Part shown: positions 52,398 through 62,347 of the stretch, piece after piece
How positions within the stretch are numbered: position 1 is the stretch's first letter
How the letters are laid out: every line of letters starts with the position of its first letter
Assembly (NCBI RefSeq): GCF_012979535.1
Contig: NZ_CP053015.1
Span: forward strand, 1,612,001-1,676,000
DNA: 64,000 bases
Direction: 5' to 3'
Source of the DNA: Sphingomonas lacunae
GTDB lineage: Bacteria > Pseudomonadota > Alphaproteobacteria > Sphingomonadales > Sphingomonadaceae
Position numbers and translations under genes: made by a program
The notes under the pieces: generated by a model
Told to the model about the DNA's origin: nothing
The model's input: the letters and a program-made list of their open reading frames with translations, nothing else
Databases searched by the model: none

Positions 52398-53513
52398 ATG
52401 AGGAAGCTTGCCGTAGCTATGGCACTCGCTTCTACCGCCTTGGCTTCGCCCGCGCTGGCGCGCGACGATGCCTGGTACGTGGGAGTTGAAGGCGGCGTTA
52501 TGATTGTCGAAGACGTTGCTCTCGACATCGGCGCCACCGAAAATGCAGGTCAGATCAACCACGACATCGGTTATGATTTTGGCGGCGTCGTTGGCTATGA
52601 TTTTGGCGGTTTCCGCGCTGAAGTCGAAGTCAGCTACCGCTCGGCCGATGCCGATTCGATCGAAGTCGGCGCACCTGGCATTCCGGGACCTCGCGCTGCC
52701 TTCTTCACCGGTCTTTCGCCGAACGACGGTGAAGCATCGGCTCTGAGCTTCATGGTCAACGGCCTGTTTGACATGGGCGATGACGATGGCCTGCAGGGCT
52801 TTGTCGGTGGTGGCGTCGGCGTGGCCCGCACCAAGATCATGAATCTCTATGCCAACCCCGCCTGGTTGAACGATTCGGATACCGGGTTCGCCTGGCAGGC
52901 TCTGGCCGGTGTTCGCACGCCGTTGACCAACAACATCGACGTTGGCGTCACCTATCGCTATTTCAATGCTGACGGCGTTGATCTGGTTGATAGCCGTGGC
53001 CGCGACATCAACACGCGTCTGCGCACCCACTCGCTGCTCGGCACGCTGACCTACAACTTCGGCGAACCGGCTGCACCGCCGCCTCCGCCGCCGCCGCCGC
53101 CCCCGCCTCCCCCGCCTCCGCCTCCGCCTCCGCCTCCGCCTCCGCCGCCTCCGGCGCCGGTGTGCAACGCGGGTCCGTACATTGTCTTCTTCGACTGGGA
53201 TCGGGACAATATCACGGCTGAAGCGGCTCAGACGCTGGACAACGCTGTATCGGCTTATGCCAACTGCGGTAACACGCAGGTCATGGTTGCCGGTCACGCT
53301 GACCGTTCGGGTGCTGCCACCTACAACGTCGGCCTGTCGAACCGTCGCGCCACCAACGTCGGCAACTATCTTGCTGCTCGTGGCGTCCCGGCTTCGGCAA
53401 TTTCGACCCGCGCCTTCGGTGAAACGCAGAACCGCGTTCCGACCCCGGACGGCGTTCGCAACGACCAGAATCGTCGCGTCGAAATCAACTATGGTCCTGG
53501 CGCTGGCCGCTGA
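52398..53513 (+). CDS. OmpA-family outer membrane protein
   Basis: A 371-residue protein with AAGGGG before ATG 52398 (the TTG further up is not needed). Signal peptide MRKLAVAMALASTALASPALA; an eight-strand beta-barrel region from WYVGVEGGVMIVED; a run of 26 consecutive prolines as a hinge; and an OmpA-like domain (IVFFDWDRDNITAEAAQTLD, VMVAGHADRSG, LSNRRATNVGNYLAARGV, RRVEINYG), with the Asp and Arg that bind diaminopimelate in peptidoglycan. It anchors the outer membrane to the wall. The 145 bp upstream have a GTTGC/GCAAC hairpin. Confidence 0.93.
   Translation: MRKLAVAMALASTALASPALARDDAWYVGVEGGVMIVEDVALDIGATENAGQINHDIGYDFGGVVGYDFGGFRAEVEVSYRSADADSIEVGAPGIPGPRAAFFTGLSPNDGEASALSFMVNGLFDMGDDDGLQGFVGGGVGVARTKIMNLYANPAWLNDSDTGFAWQALAGVRTPLTNNIDVGVTYRYFNADGVDLVDSRGRDINTRLRTHSLLGTLTYNFGEPAAPPPPPPPPPPPPPPPPPPPPPPPPPPAPVCNAGPYIVFFDWDRDNITAEAAQTLDNAVSAYANCGNTQVMVAGHADRSGAATYNVGLSNRRATNVGNYLAARGVPASAISTRAFGETQNRVPTPDGVRNDQNRRVEINYGPGAGR
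53076..53153 (+). repeat. Proline-codon microsatellite in ompA
   Basis: Twenty-six consecutive CCN codons, mostly alternating CCT and CCG, form a 6-bp-unit tandem repeat. Slippage by whole units would change the hinge length without a frameshift, so its length may vary between strains. Confidence 0.85.
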
Positions 53514-53535
53514 TCGACCACAGGTTGACATGAAA

Positions 53536-53571
53536 GGGGGCGGTGCCGCGAGGCGCCGCCCCTCTTCTTTT
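53536..53571 (+). terminator. Intrinsic terminator of ompA
   Basis: GGGGCGGTGCC and GGCGCCGCCCC form an eleven-pair stem (one G-T pair) around a GCGA loop, followed by TCTTCTTTT, about 23 bp after the ompA stop. Confidence 0.85.
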
Positions 53572-53706
53572 GCGCTCGGCATGCGTGACCGGACAGGCCG
53601 ATCCATGCGACGAACCGAGGTAATGCCGTGACTTGCATCACGCCAACTTTAGAGGCCGGAGTTTAGCCTTGCTGCATAGCCCGCGAGTCGGGTGCAGGAG
53701 GCACCA

Positions 53707-53985
53707 GTGAACCGGATCGATTGCGTCAACATGGTGGAAGCCGCGGCCCCCTGGGACCGGATCACTCGCTTGAGCGGGACGCATGACACCGATGGTCAGC
53801 GCTGGTCATGCACCCAGACGCAATGCATCGCCTATATCGAACAGGGTTATCAATTTTACGTCGAGCAGGTGCCCGGCCAACGCCTCTATCTGGAAGTGGC
53901 GACGACCATGTTCGGTCGCAAATATGTCCGCACAATGATCGACAAAGAGACCCCCGACCAGTTGCTGAGACTGGCGGTGGCCTGA
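53707..53985 (+). CDS. DUF3892-like small protein
   Basis: A 92-residue protein with a GTG start at 53707, chosen because AGGAGG stands five bases upstream. It has GTHDTDGQRWSCTQTQCIAY, a YIEQGYQFYVEQ segment and YVRTMIDKETPDQLLRL at the end, which fits DUF3892, a small family of unknown function. A strong terminator follows. Confidence 0.7.
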   Translation: MNRIDCVNMVEAAAPWDRITRLSGTHDTDGQRWSCTQTQCIAYIEQGYQFYVEQVPGQRLYLEVATTMFGRKYVRTMIDKETPDQLLRLAVA

Positions 53986-54034
53986 ACCGCGCGGCGGGGT
54001 GGTTCTTCCCTCCCGCCCTGTATCGCGCGACAGG

Positions 54035-54074
54035 AAAGAGGGCGACACGGTTGCATGTCCGTGTCGCCCTTTTG
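54035..54074 (+). terminator. Strong terminator after the DUF3892 gene
   Basis: A perfect twelve-pair stem (AGGGCGACACGG with CCGTGTCGCCCT) with an eight-base loop, extended by AAAG pairing with the trailing TTTT. It lies ~50 bp beyond the stop codon. It would also work in the other direction. Confidence 0.88.
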
Positions 54075-54183
54075 CCCTACCCAACCGGCCCAGGCAGCGA
54101 ACAAGGCGCTATGCGGCCCATGCACTTCTCTGAGCGATCGATCAGAGCGAAAGAGCGGCCAGACCAATGATCTCGCGCAGACC

Positions 54184-54765
54184 TCAACCGCGCAAGTCAG
54201 GGTCCACGGAGCCTTCTTCCAACTGGACGCCAAAGCTGTTCAGCATCATCGATACCTGGGTATATTGGCCGACAGTATAGACCAGATCCATCCGGCCCTG
54301 ATCGCCCAGTTCCGCGAGGGCGGCCCATGTCGCGTCGCTGATGTGATGACTGTTTACCAGCTCGTCGGTGGCGCGGAGCATGGCGCTTTCGAGCGGGGTC
54401 CAGCCGGCCGCGTCAGCGCCTGCCTTGATCCGCTCAATTTCCCCGGCTGTCAGGCCGCTGTCGAGGCCAATGCGGTGGTGCTGCATCCACTCATAGCCTG
54501 ACTTGCACAGGTAACCGGTACGCAGGATGACCAGTTCCCGCTCACGTGGCGGCAGGCTGTTGCGGCGTGAAAGTATGTGGCCGCCCCAGACAAGGAAGGC
54601 CGTGGCTGCGTCGGGAGTCTGTGCCAGCGTGCGGAAGATGTTGAGCACCTGTCCGCCACCGACCTTGCCGCCGCCGGTCTCCAGCAGAGGGGTCAGCGCA
54701 TCAAGCTGGGCGGTATCGAGCCGGTCGAGATCGACCGGCTCGATGCGAGGGCTGTCGAGGCGCAT
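54184..54765 (-). CDS. Carboxymuconolactone decarboxylase / AhpD-like protein
   Basis: A 193-residue protein of the CMD family. The characteristic helix is ELVILRTGYLCKSGYEWMQH, which has the first Cys and the His of the AhpD-like site; the second Cys of the classical CxxC pair is replaced (CKSG), so redox activity is less likely. It starts 15 bp after the thiolase stop on the same strand and looks like the last gene of a MaoC-thiolase-CMD operon, suggesting a role in degradation of an acyl or aromatic compound. Confidence 0.8.
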   Translation of the reverse strand: MRLDSPRIEPVDLDRLDTAQLDALTPLLETGGGKVGGGQVLNIFRTLAQTPDAATAFLVWGGHILSRRNSLPPRERELVILRTGYLCKSGYEWMQHHRIGLDSGLTAGEIERIKAGADAAGWTPLESAMLRATDELVNSHHISDATWAALAELGDQGRMDLVYTVGQYTQVSMMLNSFGVQLEEGSVDPDLRG

Positions 54766-54780
54766 CGCCTGCCGCCTTCG

Positions 54781-55962
54781 TCAGAAGACTTCGAACAGGC
54801 CGGCGGCACCCTGACCACCGCCGATGCACATGGTCACGACAGCATATTTGGCGCCGCGGCGCTTGCCTTCGATCAGAGCGTGGCCGGTGCAGCGGGCACC
54901 AGTCATGCCGAAGGGGTGGCCGATCGAGATCGAGCCGCCGTTGACGTTGAGCAGTTCGTCGGGAATGCCCAGCTTGTCGCGGCAGTAGAGCACCTGCACG
55001 GCAAAGGCTTCGTTGAGTTCCCAAAGGCCGATATCGTCCATCTTGAGGTTGAAGCGCTCAAGCAGCTTGGGGATGGCGAAGACCGGGCCGATACCCATTT
55101 CGTCAGGTTCGGTGCCAGCGACGGCCATTCCGACATAGCGGCCAAGCGGGGTCAGGCCCCGTTTTTCGGCGACCTTGGCTTCCATCACCACACAGGCCGA
55201 CGAACCGTCGGACAGCTGGCTGGCGTTGCCGGCGGTGATGGTGTGGCCTTCACCCATCACCGGCTTGAGGCTGGCGAGCCCTTCGAGGGTAGTGTCAGGG
55301 CGGTTGCAATCGTCCTTGCTGGCGGTGACATCCTGATAGGAGACTTCCTTGGTCTCCTTGTTGACCACGGCCATGGTGGTTTGGCAGGCGATGATCTCAT
55401 CGTCGAACTTGCCAGCCGCCTGGGCCGCGGCGGTGCGCTGTTGCGATTGGAGCGAATATTCGTCCTGATATTCCCGGCTGATGTTATAGCGCTTCGCTAC
55501 GACTTCGGCCGTGCCGATCATCGGCATGTAGATGTGCGGGTGCATTTCGAGCAGCTCGCGGTCAGGCTCCATGAAGGTCTTGCCGCTGCCGACTACCTTG
55601 GAAATGCTTTCGACGCCGCCAGCGACGCAGATGTCCATATTGTCGACGATGATCTGCTTGGCTGCGGTGGCGATGGTCATCAGGCCCGACGAGCACTGGC
55701 GGTCAATCGTCATGGCGGGAACGCTGACCGGCAGGCCGGCGCGCAGCGCGGCGAGGCGGGCGACGTTGCCGCCGGTCGAACCCTGCTGCACGGCGGTGCC
55801 CATGATCACATCGTCGATCTCGGCACCGGCTAGGCCAGCGCGCTCGACAGCGGCGCGGATCGAGAAGGCACCGAGCGTGGCGCCGGTGGTGTTGTTGAAC
55901 GCGCCGCGTGCCGCCTTGGTCAGCGGCGTGCGGGCAGTGGAAACGATGACAGCATCACGCAT
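54781..55962 (-). CDS. Acetyl-CoA acyltransferase (thiolase)
   Basis: A 393-residue thiolase that splits 3-ketoacyl-CoA with CoA (or runs in reverse). The nucleophile is in [16 protein letters not shown], with the active-site His in [15 protein letters not shown] and the second Cys in [14 protein letters not shown]. It is full length. The MaoC gene lies ~110 bp upstream in the same direction and the CMD-like gene follows directly, so the three may catalyse consecutive steps of a degradative pathway. Which acyl chain it uses cannot be said. Confidence 0.92.
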   Translation of the reverse strand: MRDAVIVSTARTPLTKAARGAFNNTTGATLGAFSIRAAVERAGLAGAEIDDVIMGTAVQQGSTGGNVARLAALRAGLPVSVPAMTIDRQCSSGLMTIATAAKQIIVDNMDICVAGGVESISKVVGSGKTFMEPDRELLEMHPHIYMPMIGTAEVVAKRYNISREYQDEYSLQSQQRTAAAQAAGKFDDEIIACQTTMAVVNKETKEVSYQDVTASKDDCNRPDTTLEGLASLKPVMGEGHTITAGNASQLSDGSSACVVMEAKVAEKRGLTPLGRYVGMAVAGTEPDEMGIGPVFAIPKLLERFNLKMDDIGLWELNEAFAVQVLYCRDKLGIPDELLNVNGGSISIGHPFGMTGARCTGHALIEGKRRGAKYAVVTMCIGGGQGAAGLFEVF

Positions 55963-56071
55963 GGGACAACTCCGGATAATGCCCGGCCCGGAACATGCCG
56001 GGCGGAGGGAAGAGGGTGAAAGGGGCCGGGCGCTTATCGACAGCCGGCCCGGTCAATCCCGGGGAGGGAAA

Positions 56072-56530
<459 letters not shown>

Positions 56531-56699
56531 CTCCACTCTCCCTGACATTGCGCCCAGACAGGCCGTCTGGCGCCGCTATGCCGGGCCACCCACTGTCCGA
56601 CAAGACAATTCGGTTGGCCCGTTTGCCCACGATCATAGCGGGTTCGGGAGGCTTTTCAAATCGCGGGTTTGCTCCCAGCACGCCGTAGCGGCACATGGT

Positions 56700-57917
56700 T
56701 CAAGCGGCGGAAGGACGATCGGTTTCGACCGCAAAAGGCATGACGAGACTGCCATCGGGTGCGGCAGTATAGCTGACCTGAGTCGGGTAGGCGAAACGAA
56801 TCCCCTCCCTTGTCAATCGTTCGACAATGTCGAGGATGATGGCGGTTCGCCGGTCGAACGCTTCCCCATATGTTTCCGCAGTATCGTCATAATGAAGCTC
56901 GCCGTCGATCGATGACGCTGCAAAGGCTACCAGCCCGCATTGGGCAACCTGAGCGCCGTTGCGTTCGACTATTTCGCGGATCAGCGGAACAATGCGCTGC
57001 AGGCGGTCCGGTGGGGTTTCATAGGTTACGCTGAACAGCAATTTGAACCTTCGCCGCGGGACGGTGGCGAAATTGTGCAGCTCCTTGTTGAGCAAGTTGG
57101 TGTTGGAGACGACCACCTCCTCACCGCTCAACGCGCGCATTCTGGTTGATTTCAGGCCGATCCGTTCAACAGTCATCGTCTTGCCGTCAAAGCCGACGGT
57201 TTCGCCCTGACGAAAGGGCCGGTCAAAGATGATCGACAGTGCGGCGAACAGATCTTCGAATATGCCCTTGGCAGCCAGACCGATGGCAATGCCGCCAATG
57301 CCCAAGCCGGCGACAAGGCCGGTGACATTGACCCCGACATTGTCGAGCACAACGATCGCCGCAATGAAGAAGACGGCGACCGACACCAGAACATTGATCA
57401 GCGAAAGGGCATTGCCGAGCGTTTCCGAAGCACCTTGCTGTGCACGTTGGCGCACAATGCTCATCACCACTTCCCGTGCCCAAATGGCGACCTGAAGGGC
57501 AATGGCGACAAGGAACAGCAGCCGGACCAATTCAGACACAATCTGCGGTGGATTGGCATAGCCAACGACCAGCCGGAGCGCGACCATGACGAGGAAGAAG
57601 TGGCTGGTACGCGCCAGAACGCGCAGTGTCGTCGCGCCCACACCGTCAGCATTGGCATGGCGAGCGGCCAGACGCCTTATGGTGCGGCGGACAAAGCGCA
57701 GGACCAGATATACCAATGCGCCGGCAATGGCGGCCAAGGCTATGTCGCCGCTGTGCGCGACCAGCCAGCGCCAGAGATAGTCGGCGGCATCCTGCACCTG
57801 GGTGAAGGCGCCGGGGCTCTCTACAATGGCTTCGGTCGTCGTTGGCCGGGCCGGTGGCGGACCTGAAGCCGCCGGGGCTGCTGGCACTACTGGCGTTGAA
57901 ACAGAAGGGGCTGTCAT
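56700..57917 (-). CDS. MscS-family mechanosensitive channel
   Basis: A 405-residue membrane protein, started at the ATG at 57917; an upstream TTG is less likely. A Pro/Ala-rich N-terminus is followed by several transmembrane helices and the MscS core: FIAAIVVLDNVGVNVTGLVA, GLGIGGIAIGLAAKGIFEDL and SIIFDRPFRQGETVGFDGK, the pore helix and beta domain of MscS. Such channels release solutes on osmotic downshock. It is a single-gene unit. Confidence 0.9.
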   Translation of the reverse strand: MTAPSVSTPVVPAAPAASGPPPARPTTTEAIVESPGAFTQVQDAADYLWRWLVAHSGDIALAAIAGALVYLVLRFVRRTIRRLAARHANADGVGATTLRVLARTSHFFLVMVALRLVVGYANPPQIVSELVRLLFLVAIALQVAIWAREVVMSIVRQRAQQGASETLGNALSLINVLVSVAVFFIAAIVVLDNVGVNVTGLVAGLGIGGIAIGLAAKGIFEDLFAALSIIFDRPFRQGETVGFDGKTMTVERIGLKSTRMRALSGEEVVVSNTNLLNKELHNFATVPRRRFKLLFSVTYETPPDRLQRIVPLIREIVERNGAQVAQCGLVAFAASSIDGELHYDDTAETYGEAFDRRTAIILDIVERLTREGIRFAYPTQVSYTAAPDGSLVMPFAVETDRPSAA

Positions 57918-58075
57918 GGGTGGGCCTGTCAATCCGTCCGTCGGGGCGCCAGAAGCCGGATTGCAGTCACCACTGGCGGGACGGCAACCGGTTCAGACGC
58001 TGTGCGCCCCGACTTTAGGGGTGGCCGCTTGGCAAATCCAGTGCGTGGGCACGCGGCGGGATGGCACAGGGCCGA

Positions 58076-59530
58076 TCAGCGCGGCTGCGGGGCCCAGCCT
58101 GTTGCCGATGCATGGCCGTGCTCAATCGCCACAGGCACCACGCCGACACCATCCGGCCCTGCCGGCGCATTGCCGAGCTGAACCGCGAGTGGCCGCCAGC
58201 GTGCTTCCTGTTCGCGCCGCTTGACATAGGTGTGGAACCCGATTTGCAGCGATATGATCATCCAGATGAATGGCTGGAAGGCGATGCCGACGAACATGGC
58301 ACCCATCAGATAGACGAGGTGCCCACCCTGCAATGCCGTCGCCAATGGACGGATCCAAGCATGGTCCGGATCGGTGGATGCCTTGTAACGCCGCCGCAGG
58401 CTCTCCATCCGTATGAAGCAGGCAATGTGGAGATAGAGCCACAGCGCCAGGCCCGGGAAGCCCTGTTCACCCAACATCTCGAAATAGCTGTTGTGGAATG
58501 CGCGGGCCTTGTCGGTGTAGGGCACTTCTTCACGCGTGATCTGTCCGCCACTGTTTTTGACAATGACCTTGGTCACTTGCAGCTCATTCTGGCGATAGAC
58601 ATCGAAACCGCCGCCGAGCGGATGATCGAGGGCATAATCCCAGGTCCATTTCCACACCGCGACACGGGTCGATGCGGATTCATCCGCCTGGTGATTGGTG
58701 ATCGTACTCATCCGTTCGGCAAAGGCGGAGGGGACGAGGGGCAGGGCGATGATGCCCAGCGCGACCACCCCGGTCAGGTAGCGCATCTTGTACTTGCTGT
58801 CGCGCAGGCCGAAAATGAACAGAAAGGCAGCGCAGACAAGGCCGGTGCGCGCCTGGGTTCCCACCGGGATCAACAGGCAGGCGAACACCAGACAGATGGC
58901 AAAGCCCCACACCAGCTTGTGATGCAGATTGTCAGCGCGGGCGTTGAAGATGGTGCCGTGGCGGGCCAGCCAGAGGATCAGCGGGATGATGGAAATGGCC
59001 ACAGTCGAAAAGATTGACCCTTCAAAAAGGCCGCTGTTGTCGTCAAGCAGCAGTTGCAGCGAGCCATAGCCTGATCCGCCAGTCGCCGTTTTCAGTCCCC
59101 CGGTTATGGCCAGCGCCGAGGCGCTGAGCACCATGGTCAGCGCCATGGCTTCCAGCCGCAAGCGTGTGCGCAGCACCAGCGGCAGGAACATTGACCACAG
59201 CATCGCTTTCCACACCCAGGACCATTTGTCCTGCGCTTCGACCGGGAAATCGGCGTAAATGGTGGAAATGCCGCAATAGAGCAGCAGGATGCCGAGGACG
59301 ATCTGCAAATGATCGCCACGCATCCCCTTTTTGCTGTCCCCCACCAGCCAGCCAATGATGGCCAGCCCGAACATGATCAGCGACAGCGGTACCTGGTTGA
59401 GCAGGAAAAAGCTCAGCCGCTGGGGCGCGACAATATCGACATAGCAATAAACGAGGATGAACAGGAACGGCCGCTTGATCGCCAGAAACAGGCTGGCGAA
59501 GAGAAAAGCGACAAAGAAAAGGTCACGCAT
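58076..59530 (-). CDS. Exosortase-A-associated O-antigen ligase/polymerase-like protein
   Basis: A 484-residue membrane protein with about twelve helices. It starts LFLAIKRPFLFILVYCYVDI and has VAPQRLSFFLLNQVPLSLI and a large periplasmic loop with DHPLGGGFDVYRQNELQVTK, features of the putative O-glycosylation ligase of exosortase A systems (TIGR03097). It should polymerise or transfer a polysaccharide at the periplasmic face. It lies six bases downstream of a small membrane gene and divergent from a related glycosyltransferase, but no exosortase gene is within the window. Confidence 0.85.
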   Translation of the reverse strand: MRDLFFVAFLFASLFLAIKRPFLFILVYCYVDIVAPQRLSFFLLNQVPLSLIMFGLAIIGWLVGDSKKGMRGDHLQIVLGILLLYCGISTIYADFPVEAQDKWSWVWKAMLWSMFLPLVLRTRLRLEAMALTMVLSASALAITGGLKTATGGSGYGSLQLLLDDNSGLFEGSIFSTVAISIIPLILWLARHGTIFNARADNLHHKLVWGFAICLVFACLLIPVGTQARTGLVCAAFLFIFGLRDSKYKMRYLTGVVALGIIALPLVPSAFAERMSTITNHQADESASTRVAVWKWTWDYALDHPLGGGFDVYRQNELQVTKVIVKNSGGQITREEVPYTDKARAFHNSYFEMLGEQGFPGLALWLYLHIACFIRMESLRRRYKASTDPDHAWIRPLATALQGGHLVYLMGAMFVGIAFQPFIWMIISLQIGFHTYVKRREQEARWRPLAVQLGNAPAGPDGVGVVPVAIEHGHASATGWAPQPR

Positions 59531-59536
59531 CGGCGG

Positions 59537-59686
59537 TTACCCCTCGTCGCTCTGGCGCGCGAAACCGCGGGCGCGGTGGGCCATGCCGGGTTCTGCCTCG
59601 TCATCCAGATCGTCACGGCTGCGCAGCCGCCAAAAGGCCAGCAGCAACAGGCTGTGCGACAGGAGCAGGGAGAACATATCTATCAT
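59537..59686 (-). CDS. Small membrane protein before the ligase
   Basis: A 49-residue product from ATG 59686 with one N-terminal hydrophobic helix (MFSLLLSHSLLLLAFWRL) and an acidic-then-basic tail (RDDLDDEAEPG). The stop is six bases from the ligase start. No clear ribosome-binding site; the close spacing is the best support. Unknown function. Confidence 0.45.
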   Translation of the reverse strand: MIDMFSLLLSHSLLLLAFWRLRSRDDLDDEAEPGMAHRARGFARQSDEG

Positions 59687-59753
59687 GCTGGGACCGCCCA
59701 TAACCACTCGGGGTTGACGGGGACTTAATCTTTCCGTGCCATTAGCCACATTC

Positions 59754-61013
59754 ATGACCCGTGTACTCCACATCCTCGACCACAGTCTGCCGGCGCAGAG
59801 CGGCTACACATTTCGCACCCGGGCCATCATGAAGGCCCAACAGGCGATGGGGTGGGAGGTTGCCGGCGTTACCAGCCTGCGTCACCCATTGCCCGGTCCT
59901 GATGAGCATGTGGTCGATGGCCTGACCTTTTTCCGCACACCCGGCGTCGCCAACGGCCGCTCTCCCTGGCGCGAATTGGGGGAGGTCCGTGCTCTGGCGG
60001 AACGGATCGGTGAACTGGCCGAAAGCTGGAAGCCGGACATACTCCATGCCCATTCTCCCGTATTGACTGCCCTGGCGGCCGACCGGGTGGCCAAGCGGCT
60101 GTCCATCCCGCTGCTCTATGAGATTCGCGCTTTCTGGGAAGATGCGGCGGTCGGCAACGGAACCGGCACCGAAGGTAGTCTGAAATACCGGTTGACCCGG
60201 ATGCTTGAAACCCGGGCGGTGCGCCGCGCGGATGCGGTCGCGGTCATCTGTGAAGGGCTGCGGGCCGATCTGGTCCGGCGCGGCATTGATCCGGCCAAGA
60301 TCATGGTCTCTCCCAATGGGGTTGACCTTGAGCTGTTTGGCACGCCGCCGGCCCGTGATGGCGCCCTGGCCGGCGATCTGGGTCTCGACGAGGCCGATGT
60401 GATCGGCTTCATCGGCAGTTTTTACGATTATGAGGGGCTGGACGACCTGATAGAGGCCATGCCTCGGCTCGTCGCCCTATCTCCCAAGGTGCATCTGCTC
60501 CTGGTTGGTGGCGGGCCGATGGAGGCACAGTGGCGGGCGATGGCCCATGCCTCGCCAGTGGCGGAACGAATCCATTTCGTCGGCCGCGTGCCCCATCAGG
60601 AGGTCGAGCGCTATTACAGCCTGATCGACATCCTGGCCTATCCGCGCAAGGCAATGCGACTCACCGAACTGGTGACGCCGCTCAAGCCGCTTGAAGCCAT
60701 GGCGCAGCGGCGACTGGTGGCGGCTTCGGACATCGGCGGACACCGGGAATTGATCCAGCATGGAGTCACCGGTACATTGTTCCCGCCCGATGATCCGGCT
60801 GGTCTGGCCAAATCACTGGCGGATTTGCTGGCAGACAGGGCCGGATGGGAAGAACGGCGCACTGTCGCCCGCCGCTATGTCGAGGAACAGCGTAACTGGT
60901 TCTCAAACATTCGTCATTACGAACCGGTTTACCAGCGATTGCTGTCCGGTTCAGGCTATGATGCCTATCGGGTCCAGGACAGGCAGCGCACGTCACAGGT
61001 GAAGACAGCATGA
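59754..61013 (+). CDS. Exosortase-A-associated glycosyltransferase
   Basis: A 419-residue GT4-type glycosyltransferase, ATG at 59754. N-terminal LHILDHSLPAQSGYTFRTRA, IPLLYEIRAFWEDAAVGNGT and C-terminal GIGSFYDYEGLDDL-like and RHELIQHGVTG-like motifs are present (here FIGSFYDYEGLDDLIEAMPR and GGHRELIQHGVTGTLFPPDD), matching the PEP-CTERM/exosortase-A-associated family (TIGR04063). It should add a sugar from a nucleotide donor to a lipid-linked precursor. It overlaps the next gene by four bases. Confidence 0.88.
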   Translation: MTRVLHILDHSLPAQSGYTFRTRAIMKAQQAMGWEVAGVTSLRHPLPGPDEHVVDGLTFFRTPGVANGRSPWRELGEVRALAERIGELAESWKPDILHAHSPVLTALAADRVAKRLSIPLLYEIRAFWEDAAVGNGTGTEGSLKYRLTRMLETRAVRRADAVAVICEGLRADLVRRGIDPAKIMVSPNGVDLELFGTPPARDGALAGDLGLDEADVIGFIGSFYDYEGLDDLIEAMPRLVALSPKVHLLLVGGGPMEAQWRAMAHASPVAERIHFVGRVPHQEVERYYSLIDILAYPRKAMRLTELVTPLKPLEAMAQRRLVAASDIGGHRELIQHGVTGTLFPPDDPAGLAKSLADLLADRAGWEERRTVARRYVEEQRNWFSNIRHYEPVYQRLLSGSGYDAYRVQDRQRTSQVKTA

Positions 61014-62329
61014 AGTCGTCAGAGACGAACAGGGATCATCAGCGTTACGGGCAGGCCGACAGGTCTGGCCGTCCGGCGCGTGCCACCAGCGGATCGGCGT
61101 TGCGCCTCCCCTTTGGTGTGGCGGGGGTTGCCGCCCTTTGCGGTCTGGCGTTGGGCCTGTTTGGCCTGTTCATGCCTCGCGCATGGCTGGAAACCATCGC
61201 CTTCCAGATGTATCTTGACCGAATTACCAGCGCCGCCCTGCCGCCGTTGGGGACGACCGCACAGATCATGGCGGCGGCCGCATTTGCCCTTGGTGGTGCC
61301 CTTTTCGGCTGGCTGATTGCTCGTCTGTTCGGCGTGCAGCCCAGCAGCTTGTCATTCGATTCGCTGATTAACCGCTTGCGCGGCGTCGGTGCCGGTGACG
61401 AGGCTGATGCCCCGTCCCTGCGCGCGGCGGACAGGCACCCCGATGCCCCCGCCCGCCGGCCGTTCTCGGCCGCACGCGACATTGCCCGTCCCGATGATGC
61501 GATGGACGACGATGATGACGCGCTGTTGCTCGACACACAATTTGCCTCAGAGCATGATGCGCCGCCGCCGCCACCGCTGGGTGCGACCAGCGGCACGTCA
61601 TTCGATGATCATTGGCGCCAGGCCAACAATGTGCCGCAGTCCCCGGAGATGCCGCAATCGTCGGGCCTGGTTGACGAGGATTGGTCGGTCACCCTGCCCG
61701 CACCGTCGCTTGACGACTGGGAGAGGCAGCCTGCCCAGCAACCGGCCCCGGCTCCTGTCGCGGCCTTTCCTCCGGTCGCGCCTGTCGCTCAGCCGGCTAT
61801 CACCCCCCGCCCGCCTTTGGTGAATGCTGGTCCGGTCGTTGATCCTTTTGCCCCGCCGTCGCCGGTGGCCGCGGTGCAAAGCCCCGCTTTGCCCCCTGCA
61901 ATGGCCGCGCCGCCAATAGCCTCACCCGCGCCCACGCCCACACCTGTTCCGATCGCAGACGTTCCGGCTTCACCAGTTCGCGCCAGCCTGCCGCCGGTCG
62001 AGCCGCTTGATCTTTCGGCAGCCCGGCTTGATGATCTTCTTGCCCGGCTGGAAACTGGTCTTGGGCGTCGCCAAGGTCTGGCGCCGACCGCGCCCCCGGC
62101 GGCCGCGGTAGCGGGATTGGATGTGGCAGCTTCGACCAATGCTGCGGAGCGGGTTGATCCGGTGCAGCCCTTTGCGCCACAGGTCGCCCATGCTGTTCCG
62201 AGCCAATCCTTCGCGACATCCCGGCCGGCGCCGCGTGACGAGCCCCAGGATCCAGCCTATCCCCAAGATCCGGCGCTGGCCGCCGCGCTCAGGACGTTGC
62301 GCCGGATGAACCAGCAAGCCACCGCCTGA
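61010..62329 (+). CDS. Two-helix membrane protein with proline/alanine-rich tail
   Basis: A 439-residue protein in a four-base overlap with the glycosyltransferase gene. Two transmembrane helices (AGVAALCGLALGLFGLFMPR and TTAQIMAAAAFALGGALFGW) are followed by a ~300-residue cytosolic or periplasmic tail of low complexity, rich in Pro and Ala, with an acidic cluster (DDAMDDDDDALLLD). The last helix-like part (LSAARLDDLLARLETGLGRR) and the C-terminal AAALRTLRRMNQQATA are better structured. I do not recognise it; the coupling to the glycosyltransferase suggests a role in the same polysaccharide system. Confidence 0.6.
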   Translation: MKSSETNRDHQRYGQADRSGRPARATSGSALRLPFGVAGVAALCGLALGLFGLFMPRAWLETIAFQMYLDRITSAALPPLGTTAQIMAAAAFALGGALFGWLIARLFGVQPSSLSFDSLINRLRGVGAGDEADAPSLRAADRHPDAPARRPFSAARDIARPDDAMDDDDDALLLDTQFASEHDAPPPPPLGATSGTSFDDHWRQANNVPQSPEMPQSSGLVDEDWSVTLPAPSLDDWERQPAQQPAPAPVAAFPPVAPVAQPAITPRPPLVNAGPVVDPFAPPSPVAAVQSPALPPAMAAPPIASPAPTPTPVPIADVPASPVRASLPPVEPLDLSAARLDDLLARLETGLGRRQGLAPTAPPAAAVAGLDVAASTNAAERVDPVQPFAPQVAHAVPSQSFATSRPAPRDEPQDPAYPQDPALAAALRTLRRMNQQATA

Positions 62330-62347
62330 GTCAGGGCAGGGGCGCCG

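Noticed and set aside
53076..53153. Repeated units resembling a short CRISPR or tandem array
   Set aside because: The repeat is in frame and codes for the OmpA proline hinge; no spacers are present. No CRISPR array was seen anywhere.
52392..53606. 404-codon minus-strand frame with an arginine-rich run
   Set aside because: Antisense of ompA; the arginine run is simply the reverse of the proline-codon repeat.
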